In this document: positions 1 to 7,888 of the stretch, piece after piece
Numbering within the stretch: position 1 is the first letter of the stretch
Layout: each line of letters begins with the position of its first letter
DNA from: Scedosporium boydii
Lineage: Eukaryota; Ascomycota; Sordariomycetes; Microascales; Microascaceae
Direction: 5' to 3'
NCBI GenBank assembly: GCA_002221725.1
Contig: NJFT01000346.1
Location: 1 to 29,141 of the forward strand
DNA: 29,141 bases
Made by a program: the position numbers and the translations under genes
Notes under the pieces: model-generated
What the model saw: the letters and a program-made list of their open reading frames with translations, nothing else
Database searches by the model: none
Told to the model about the DNA's origin: nothing

Positions 1-1045
1 GGTTTTGGGGGGGGGCCGAATGTGGGGGGGGGCCGGAAGTGGGGTGGGCAACTTATCACGGGAAAGAATGCGGTTTGAGAAAATAAACATCAGCAATTGA
101 GCCGAGAGACACTAAGGTGAGCCCAATCCGAATAGACCAACCAGTCTTTGCAAATGGAATACTCAGCATTTGCGCTTTTCGATGCTAAGATTTCCTCCGA
201 TAGCTCCGCACGACAAAGCCTGGGCCGAAACGGAGGAGGACCGAATCCCTATGTTACGTTAGACAAACTGCGGGGTTGAGAGGTTGAGATGCTTTGAGGA
301 GACGAATCGTACCTTAGTCGCAGAGACTGCGCTAACTCATTAGCACTCGAGACTCTACAAGAAGTCCTCCACTGGACAAAACACATGTCAGACGCTAGCG
401 GCATAGGGTCGCGAGTTGGGTATCGGGAAGGTGAGAGGATTCCCGACATCAGTTATGACATCTTATGTCGCGTGGAGAAGAGCCACGCAAGCCAAGAGAG
501 CCAAGGATTAAGAATGCGAAATGACAATAAACACACAGCTGAACAAATTGAGTCATGTGTCTGTCCTGACAGGGGTTTTAGCCATGCAGTTGGGTGGGTA
601 CTGGGTAGAAGGGGAGGCGGGGTGAACAGCGAGGTATGAGCAACACACGAATTTGAGGGTTGGTGGTTGAGCCTGGCCATCAATCACCGGGGTCCAGCTT
701 CACTTGTTTTGCAAGCGTCAAAGTATTGGAGATGAATGCAGGGTAGCTCATTTGGTCACCACCATAGGTCGACTCAGTTGATTCAAACAGTGGTGAATGG
801 ACACATACATGATCCGGCCACTATGAAGGGGGAAATACGACTGGATAGGAAGGGCTCGCCGTTAATTTCATCGGGGTGTGCATGTGGTATGTTTCTTCAA
901 AATAGATGAGATAAAGAAGATCAAGTGCCCAGCGCGAGCAATTAGAGCTGCAAGACTGTCTCTGAGCCATGATAGCTTCATGTAGCACGTCGCGAGGCAG
1001 TGCAAGCAAAGTAATCATAAGTTACATGGAGTCAACTATCATAAG
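1..1045. other. Intergenic, no gene recognised; G-rich left edge
   Basis: No open frame here has family-like content or a convincing splice structure. The only notable element is at the very left edge: G runs at about 7-15, 24-32, 41-44 and 46-48. The rest is ordinary mixed-composition DNA and probably holds the 3' flank of the isomerase gene that ends at 1046 on the minus strand. Confidence 0.6.
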
Positions 1046-1840
1046 TCATGCAACCAAGGAGTCGAAAGCGATCCCCGCGACCTCGTAAATCATTTTGCAG
1101 AACTGGCTAGAATCATGGCCGAAACGCCCGACAAACAACCCATCCACGCCATCACGAATTTCCGCAAACAGGCCAGTTCCAGCACTGCCACCATAGATGA
1201 TCCTAACCGGCAGTTTCCTACCCTTGACGGATTCAAGTGCACGGAGACCCGCCACGACGTCCAGCACATACCGGGCGTCGGCCGGTTTCGCCGCGCCGAT
1301 CGCCCACACAGGCTCATACGCCAGCACGACCTCAGCGCCGCCGGGAATCGACCTCAAGACCTTGTCTATCTGCACTTGACACTGAGCCACGGCATCTTGG
1401 GGAGACCCGGAGACAGTCTCGCCAATGCAGACGAGGGGGATCATGCCGTTTCGCACAGCGGCAGCGGCCTTGCGCGCCACAATATCATCCTCCTCGCCGA
1501 AGAGGCGGCGTCGCTCGGCGTGTCCGATTTCCACTATGCGGCATCCGAGCTCTGACAGGACGGCCGGTGACACTTCCCCCGTGTAGGGGCCGCTGTCCTC
1601 GTAGAAGGTGTCCTGGGTGCCAGGGAGGAGGGGGATATGGGATTTTTGGATCTGTTCGACGGAGGGAGCAAACGTTATGAGATCGGGGACGACGAACACC
1701 TCGACTTGATCCCACAGCGTAGAGGGGGCTTTGGAGAGGCTTTCTATGAGACTGTCGATGTATGATCTGGTTTGTTTGGCCGTGAAGTATGTTTTTGTGG
1801 ACACGCCAATGATCCGGCGTCGAGGCGCGGTGGTTGTCAT
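1046..1840 (-). CDS. EYI1: Triosephosphate-isomerase-like erythrulose-phosphate isomerase
   Basis: A single-exon protein of 264 aa, the usual length of a TIM-barrel triosephosphate isomerase. The three catalytic residues are visible: Lys16 in GVSTKTYF, His107 in EIGHAERR and Glu176 in AYEPVWAIG. The phosphate-binding IYGGSAGTG follows at about 215-223. The N-terminal GNWKMN of glycolytic enzymes is replaced by GVSTKTYF, so the Asn before the catalytic Lys is missing; the HSERR motif is HAERR. Such divergence is expected of the EryH/LerI/EYI1 group, which converts L-erythrulose 1-phosphate to D-erythrulose 4-phosphate, rather than of housekeeping TPI. The next genes are an RpiB-type isomerase and a DAK-type kinase, which supports that role. 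The substrate is inferred from context. A cytosolic location is likely, as no targeting signal is seen. Confidence 0.88.
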   Translation of the reverse strand: MTTTAPRRRIIGVSTKTYFTAKQTRSYIDSLIESLSKAPSTLWDQVEVFVVPDLITFAPSVEQIQKSHIPLLPGTQDTFYEDSGPYTGEVSPAVLSELGCRIVEIGHAERRRLFGEEDDIVARKAAAAVRNGMIPLVCIGETVSGSPQDAVAQCQVQIDKVLRSIPGGAEVVLAYEPVWAIGAAKPADARYVLDVVAGLRALESVKGRKLPVRIIYGGSAGTGLFAEIRDGVDGLFVGRFGHDSSQFCKMIYEVAGIAFDSLVA

Positions 1841-2292
1841 TGGGAAGTATTTTCTGGTATTTCGGCCAGGACGTAGATTTGGGGGGTTGGGGTTCGTTCT
1901 CGTTTTGGCAGGATTGAATGATTCCTCGACGTGGTGATTGAAATTAGAGTGAGTTGATATGCGCGAAGGAAAAGAAAAAGGAAAATATCACCCCACACCA
2001 TCGAGATAGATCCAAACTACCTATGAGTCAGCTAAGTTGACATATCTCTCAGAACAAGACGACACTTTATACTCGATCGATATCAATGGCTATGTTATAA
2101 ATGCGACAGGGGAAAGGCAATGGGCCCGGCCAACTGGCTTTTGCTGATTGACCAACGTGGAATGTGTGGCTGTTTGAAGTTGGGCCCCAGCCTCTTCAAG
2201 ATACCGTGGTCCGAGTTTCCGTCTCTATTATGATTGATTAATACTGGCACTCTGATATCTACGATGATAAAATTGACGGATTTCCCCTCTCC
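1841..2292. promoter_or_regulatory. Promoter region of the TPI-like gene and 3' flank of the RpiB gene
   Basis: This 452-base gap lies between two minus-strand genes. It must hold the promoter and 5' leader of the TPI-like gene and the 3' end of the RpiB gene. AT-rich segments lie around 2040-2100 and 2225-2275. No further gene is seen. Confidence 0.5.
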
Positions 2293-2878
2293 TTACGCCG
2301 CGACATCCTCCAACTCGCTAATGACCCGAACCTTGGCCGCACTCTGACTTTTCTCGTCAAACACGTACCCTAACCACTCCTTCACAAGCCTCCGGGCGAT
2401 CTCCAGGCCAATGACCCGCTCTCCCATGCAGAGAACCTGGGCGTTGTTGCTCAGCACGCCGCGCTCGACCGAGTAGCTGTCGTGAGCGGTGACGGCGCGT
2501 ACGCCCCGAATCTTGTTGGCGGCGATGGCGACGCCGAGTCCCGTGCCGCAAATGAGAATGGCACGGTCGACCTTGCCGTCGGCGACGAGCTGGGCAGCGT
2601 CGCGTGCCCGGTAAGGGTACGGCGTCTTGTCGTCGGCTTTGCTGCCCACGTCAATTACCTCGGACACGCGCGCATCCTTTGCCAGGTCGGCGACGATGGC
2701 ATTCTTGTAGCTCACACCAGCATCCTGTTTTAGTGGCACACGAAATTTGTTAGCGAGGGGTTGTGTTTCTTGTCAACGGCCGCTCGTCCTCCAGAACGAA
2801 CAAATCAATTCTAGAAGAGAAGAAGTGGTTCATAATTACATCACATCCGATAGCAATCCTCCACGGCGGGCCGGCCAT
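2293..2878 (-). CDS. EYI2: RpiB/LacAB-type sugar-phosphate isomerase (erythrulose-4-phosphate isomerase)
   Basis: Two exons, 2840-2878 and 2293-2724, joined in phase 0 over a 115-nt intron with donor GTAATT and acceptor AAAACAG. Together they encode 156 aa. The short first exon encodes [13 protein letters not shown], which restores the N-terminal nucleotide-fold strand; with exon 2 it reads IAIGCDDAGVSYK, equivalent to GSDHAG in bacterial RpiB. A start inside the long ORF would lose this motif. Cys72 in [13 protein letters not shown] is the expected catalytic cysteine of RpiB, and [14 protein letters not shown] follows, as in RpiB/LacAB proteins. Family members interconvert aldose and ketose phosphates. 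In the EryI/EYI2 branch the reaction is D-erythrulose 4-phosphate to D-erythrose 4-phosphate. The neighbouring TPI-like isomerase and DAK kinase make that the likeliest role. Confidence 0.88.
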
Positions 2879-3681
2879 TGTGAAGTCTGAAGCTGAAGGG
2901 TCCTTGTGAGCACGAGAGTGTCGGATACAGGGCGGTTTTTCGCAACGGGATTGTTCAGTTGGCCAATGCAGAAGAGGAATCCAGTCGATTTACGGGCAGG
3001 GTACAGTACATGCGTGTAGTTACCCACCCGCCCAATATGTAAGTTGTTCACTGTATGATCCCTTTAGAAACTTTTCTCCTTCCAACCACTCAAGAAATCT
3101 TGACCTCTCCTTAGGCTGGCATCATTGGCCGACGCAACCCAATGACAGCTCTCCATATTTTCTTCGTTTTCACCAGTCGAGACTTAGTGACGATTAGCGG
3201 TTGAGTTGCGTGTGGCCCTGAACCTGAACCGAGCTCCACCTCGGTTGAATCCCGAGCTCAGGATCTGGCGAATCCGTCCTGGTCCACTCCGAGGTCTGTC
3301 GAGCCAAACTAACCCTCCAAGTGACGGGAGTGCATGCTGATGGCTTTGTGCTATAGGAATCCCATCAAAACAATCGGCAATTGCCCGCGGGTTTGGTTAG
3401 ATGACAGGTAGTATGAATTTCTTTGTACCTACCGAATCCGGGATTGTCAAGCTACTCATGCTGAGAAGTATGCGACTTTCATTGAGACCATCGCTCGTAA
3501 TATCTCGATCAGCGTTCGTAGACTGTCCCCCCACAACCGTCAGTCACATCATACAGCATTGTCTCCTATCACCCCTTGCATAGCAGTCCCGCCCGCCCTT
3601 CCCTCTGACCGGGTTCTCATCGATCCGCAGCCATACCTCACCCCAAGTAAACGAAGCTCCGGGCAAGGCCAGTTACGCAAC
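2879..3681. promoter_or_regulatory. Bidirectional promoter between EYI2-like and EYK1-like genes
   Basis: An 803-base stretch separates the two divergent start codons, at 2878 on the minus strand and 3682 on the plus strand, with no gene inside. It contains a CGG-N7-CCG palindrome (listed separately) and pyrimidine-rich DNA close to the kinase start. The arrangement fits co-regulation of the isomerase and the kinase. Confidence 0.6.
3240..3256. promoter_or_regulatory. CTCGG-N7-CCGAG inverted repeat, candidate Zn2Cys6 site
   Basis: The arms CTCGG (3240-3244) and CCGAG (3252-3256) are perfect inverted repeats around a 7-base spacer. Inverted CGG/CCG triplets are the classic target layout of Gal4-type zinc-cluster regulators. 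The window encodes one such regulator (7889-11463), but binding is only inferred. Confidence 0.35.
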
Positions 3682-5490
3682 ATGTCAAAGAAGCACATCT
3701 TCTCGTCCTCCGAGGGCCTCGTCACAAAGGCACTCAAAGGCCTCATTTCCTACAACCCGTCCCTTCGCCTCGACGAAGCGAACCGAGTCGTCAACCTCTC
3801 CCATCCCCGCTCCCAAGTAAGTCTCATCAGTGGCGGCGGTTCCGGCCACGAGCCTGCGTGGGCCGGGTATGTGGGCGACAATATGCTTGCCGCCGCAGTC
3901 GCTGGCGACATCTTTGCCAGTCCCAGTGCCGGCCAGGTCTCCGCGGCCATCGACCTCGTGGGTTCGGACGCCGGCTCGATTCTCGTCGTCACGAACTACA
4001 CGGGCGATTGTCTGCATTTCGGCCTCGCCGCCGAGAGGGCCGTCGCGAGCGGACGGAGGTGCAAGGTCCTGATCTGCGGAGACGACGTCTCGGTGGGCAG
4101 GAAGCAGAACCTCGTCGGTCGCAGGGGGTTAGCGGGGCAGATCGCGGTGCTTAAAGTCATGGGCGGCGCATCGGGCACGGGGGCGACACTGGAAGAGGTC
4201 TACGATCTTGGTCAGGCGGCCTCGAATGGCCTCGTGTCCATCGCTGCGACGTTGGACCATTGCCATGTGCCTGGTAGCAGCGACGAGGCGGCCAACGATC
4301 TAGGCTCTGAGACGATCGCTGTTGGCACGGGACCACACAACGAGCCCGGCCACGAGATCATCTCTCCGTTGCCCTCTCCTGAGCAGATCGTGTCGAAGCT
4401 ATTGGATTATTGTCTCGACGCAAGCGACGCGCAGCGACACTACGTCCATTTCAGCGCCACGGACGAGGTCGCCCTCCTCGTCAACAATCTCGGCGGCATG
4501 TCCATATTGGAGATGGGCGCGTTGGCAGATGAGGTGCTGGACCAACTCGCCGAAAAATGGAGCGTGGTCCCCGCGCGTGTGTATACCGGCACCTTCGAGA
4601 CGTCGTTGAACGCCGCGGCATTCTCCATCTCGCTACTCAATATCACGACCACAGCGGCGCGGTCATCGTACACGACCGACGACATCAAATCCTTCCTCGA
4701 CGCCAGGACCACGACCCACTGGGAATCCGCCGCGGGAGCCCAGTCCGGTGCCCTCGAAGAGGGCTGGCGCGCGAGGCAGCTGCTCCAAGGGCACACTGAA
4801 GAGAGCAGGGAGTTGCGGGGCGAGCTCGACATCAAAGTTGACGCCAAGGTTTTGGAGGCAGCGCTCCGAAAGGCTTGCGACGCCTTGATTGTCGCGGAGC
4901 CGGATATTACGCGATGGGACACGGTGATGGGCGACGGCGACTGCGGTACGACTCTGAAACGGGGCGCCCTGTCTCTCCTGTCAGCGCTTGATGAGAAGAA
5001 GCTCGCCTCCCACGGCTCGGTCGCTACAGTTCTGCGCAATTTGGCAGACATCGCCGATCGGACGATGGGTGGAACGCTAGGCGGAATTCTCGGCATCCTC
5101 TTCGTCACGCTATCGGGCATCGTCGAGCACAACAAGGAGATTGCAAGGCCCGGGCCCGGCGTCTCAGGGACTTCGGCCTGGGGTAAGATTCTCGCCATCG
5201 CGCTGGAGCAGTTACGCCGTTATACGCCCGCCAAGGTGGGCGACCGCACGGTTCTGGACACGCTCATCCCCTTCACGGAGGCGCTGGCCGAGGGCGCCAC
5301 GCTTGACGGCGCGGTGAAGGCGGCGGTAGACGGGTGTGAGGCGACGAAAACTTTCCGACCGAAGCTAGGGAGGGCTACATATGTCGGGCTAGACGGACAC
5401 GGCGAGGATGGGAATGGGACGCTTCCCCCTGACCCTGGTGCGTGGGGTGCTAAGGTTGTGATTGAGGCACTGGGCGAGGGGCTGGAGTAA
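3682..5490 (+). CDS. EYK1: DAK-family two-domain kinase, probable erythrulose kinase
   Basis: An intronless 602-aa protein with the full DhaK-DhaL layout. The K domain spans about 1-335. His56 in GGGSGHEPAW, Asp109 in TNYTGDC and His219 in GPHNEPG match in position and context the substrate-binding and catalytic residues of DhaK, including the His that forms the hemiaminal with the ketone. The ATP-binding L domain (about 385-602) shows DTVMGDGDCGTT at 413-424 with the Mg-binding aspartates, MGGTLGG at 462-468 and DRTVLDTLIPF at 521-531. The ATG at 3682 was chosen over an upstream in-frame ATG at 3559 because MSKKHIF starts the family-like sequence. DAK enzymes phosphorylate dihydroxyacetone; EYK1/LerK members act on L-erythrulose. 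The adjoining EryH- and EryI-like isomerases favour erythrulose. A generic dihydroxyacetone kinase is the alternative. Confidence 0.9.
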   Translation: MSKKHIFSSSEGLVTKALKGLISYNPSLRLDEANRVVNLSHPRSQVSLISGGGSGHEPAWAGYVGDNMLAAAVAGDIFASPSAGQVSAAIDLVGSDAGSILVVTNYTGDCLHFGLAAERAVASGRRCKVLICGDDVSVGRKQNLVGRRGLAGQIAVLKVMGGASGTGATLEEVYDLGQAASNGLVSIAATLDHCHVPGSSDEAANDLGSETIAVGTGPHNEPGHEIISPLPSPEQIVSKLLDYCLDASDAQRHYVHFSATDEVALLVNNLGGMSILEMGALADEVLDQLAEKWSVVPARVYTGTFETSLNAAAFSISLLNITTTAARSSYTTDDIKSFLDARTTTHWESAAGAQSGALEEGWRARQLLQGHTEESRELRGELDIKVDAKVLEAALRKACDALIVAEPDITRWDTVMGDGDCGTTLKRGALSLLSALDEKKLASHGSVATVLRNLADIADRTMGGTLGGILGILFVTLSGIVEHNKEIARPGPGVSGTSAWGKILAIALEQLRRYTPAKVGDRTVLDTLIPFTEALAEGATLDGAVKAAVDGCEATKTFRPKLGRATYVGLDGHGEDGNGTLPPDPGAWGAKVVIEALGEGLE

Positions 5491-5986
5491 ATTACTTAAT
5501 GACTTTACAGGAACTAGATGTCGGGTATTTCTTGCTGTCACAGTCCTAACAAATAGATCATATAAGGGTCCCGGTATAGCGGGTCGGGCCCGTGTAACGG
5601 TTAATAGGTGCACCGTGACACGAATGATATCTATTTTCGTTTTAGCTACACTAACTACGTCACTCTTCTTATTATCTTTCTAAAAAAAAAAAAAACTTAG
5701 CCATAAAAAGAGGGGAGGGATGGGATAGTAGTTTAGTTCTATTTTCGTATACTAGATATTTAAATATATTTAGCAATATACAATACTACTTTCTCGTCGC
5801 TGAACCTTCAAAACATTGGCGCAAAGGCCGAGTTCACAACGCGCCTGTGAAGACCTGTCTGTAGTTTGTGAATACAGCACAAACGTTTGTCACTCTTAAC
5901 TATTAGAGAACTTGAAGTCCATTTCATTCATACTCGGCTGGTCTATATGTATTAATTATAACTAAATTCCGCACCAGCCCAGCACT
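5491..5986. other. AT-rich convergent 3' region
   Basis: This gap lies between the ends of the kinase (+) and the dioxygenase pseudogene (-). It includes an A14 run just after 5680 and strongly AT-rich DNA at 5740-5790 and 5940-5970. This suits polyadenylation and termination for both strands. No gene is seen. Confidence 0.5.
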
Positions 5987-6988
5987 CTAAATGGCCATCA
6001 GCGGCTTTGGCCAATCCCCAATCATGAACTGGCTATTGCACATATTCGTAAGCTCCCACGTCTTGGCCTTCAGCTGTCCGAACTCGCCCTCATCTTCCAC
6101 ATCGCCCACAGCGCCAGCGACAAACAGGCTCGCCATGAAGTGGTCATCGGTAGCGTGGGCATCGCGGTACATGGGGTGCTTCATCAACCGCGTCAGCGCC
6201 CTCCGCCACTTGAGTCCGATGTTGTGCGCAAACACATCCTCGACAGCCTGGCGGAACTCGAGAGCCCACTGCTCGGGCACAGACTCCTGCGCGAGGTTGT
6301 CACCGTACCGTAGCATGGGTGTCCAGCGGTTCCGGTAGAGATTGTGCACGGCGCCGCCCGATCCGATGATGAGGTAGCCTGCCTTGCGTAGCAGGCGCAG
6401 GATCTGGCCGACGCGCATGTGCAGATGCGGATCATACATCGAGTTCATGCACACGAGCGTCGTTGGCGCCCAGCCGTTGGGGAACATGCGGATGAGGATG
6501 AGGTAGGTGTCGTGAATCCACTCGAAGGTGTCGTTGCCGGCTACGTTGAGGCCACCTGCGGAGAGAATGTCGATGCAGCGGCGCGAGGTCTTGAGATCGG
6601 GGTTGAGCTTGTAGTCGACGTACTTGGACGGGTGGACGTATGCGACGGGCGACTTTCCTGGGTTTGGGTTTGTGGCGACGTCGATCCGGTCTAGGCCGTT
6701 TGCAGCCCAATGAGCCCCTTAGGTCGAGTAGACGGTTAGTGTGATGTCAGGTACAGTAAGGGCTTAATTCCTTGTAGTATTTCAGTCTTCCTTTGCCACT
6801 TCTTTTTCTTGTCTTCACCATCTTTCCAAAAAAAATGAAATATGGAACGCACCATCATGATAACCCCCTTGATGCCATTTTCTAGCCCCTCATCGTCGGG
6901 CTTCTTCCAATAGTCAGCCCGACTCGGTCTCCTCACCAAGCATCATCGTTGAGCCGTGGGAGAAGAGGAATACTGGTAGTTTCGCCAT
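5987..6988 (-). pseudogene. LigB-type extradiol aromatic dioxygenase, frame-disrupted
   Basis: The product would belong to the LigB/4,5-DOPA-type extradiol dioxygenase family, which uses Fe(II) or Zn to open catechol rings. The N-terminus MAKLPVFLFSHGSTMML (start 6988) carries the first metal-binding His. GAHW follows the intron. GSGGAVHNL and HATDDHF (about 6155-6385) carry further conserved histidines. The C-terminal exon is open from about 6717 to the stop at 5987. Exon 1 is broken: the initial frame hits TGA at 6914-6916, while the next conserved stretch (ADYWKK to IKGVIMM) is in another frame, consistent with one extra G in the run at 6918-6920. The intron (donor 6852, branch CACTAAC, acceptor AG at 6718-6719) then joins one base out of frame for that stretch, again at a G run. 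The two shifts compensate each other. The cause is either decay or assembly error. Confidence 0.75.
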
Positions 6989-7888
6989 GATTTCAGGGAT
7001 AAGAGTGTATTTCTCGAGATCTGTAGGAAGGAGTAACAAGGAACACTTTAGAGTTCGTGCCGTCGTGAGCGAGAATGTGATAACAATTGTACGCAGTAGT
7101 AGCTCCGGGGGTGAAGGGATGAAAGTCACCACACACACGAGGTGGATTCCATCTTCTCGCCGTAACTTCAGACTTCCGTACCCCACATTTTCTCTATGTG
7201 GGTATTTTAGTGAGACACTGGCTCCCTCCTACCGGAGTCCTTTCGTGCCCTTCCCGTACTTTCTCTCTGGCGGTAGACTTGGAAACAATTCGGTCCCCTT
7301 CCTCAGGAATGTGGAGAGAATCCGAGAATTCAGTCTCGGTTGGGAAACCCCGCATAACGCCATAAGCCCCACACCCCGGCCACACACCCCGGCCCCACTA
7401 CTCACCCGGTCCACATGGCGTCTTTCCTCCGAGACCGAGTCACGTTAGCCGCCTTGGAGAGGACCGACATACACCACAGCTGTCGACCCGAACGGGGAGA
7501 GACCACGTCCTTGAGACCAACCGTAGGACCTCGAAACCACAAAGTCTCCAGAGCTTGGCACCCCTCCACACCCCTAATGTGATTACTTTTTGCTTGCATT
7601 TGATTGACCACCGTTCCATAACGAAGTTTCCGGTTTTCCTAGGGTGAATATTTCATTTTGTCATAATCTAGAATCTAGAAACAAATCTGGGGTAAATTGG
7701 CTTTCCCCATTTTCCTCTCTCTCCTCCATCTCTTCCTTTCCTCCTCCACTACCGATTGTAACCACCTCACCCGATTCCCAAGAGGCGTCGCGTCTCCCGA
7801 TACCTGTTAACCCACCCTTGCTTCTCCTCCATCAAGTCTTCCTTGTCTCCCTGCGTGGCGCGTGTCCTGACTTCCGTACGTCTTAGAC
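6989..7888. promoter_or_regulatory. Divergent promoter between dioxygenase and zinc-finger regulator
   Basis: This 900-base gap separates divergent starts at 6988 (-) and 7889 (+). The part next to the regulator (about 7690-7860) is rich in pyrimidine runs such as CTCTCTCCTCC, typical of fungal core promoters. No gene is recognised. Confidence 0.5.

Noticed and set aside
3559..3681. Upstream in-frame ATG that would extend the kinase by 41 residues
   Set aside because: The added residues are Pro-rich and unlike DAK proteins; the family sequence starts at MSKKHIF, so this is treated as leader.
4440..5198. 252-codon open frame on the minus strand inside the kinase gene
   Set aside because: Shadow of the GC-rich kinase codons; Ser/Arg-rich composition and no family motifs.
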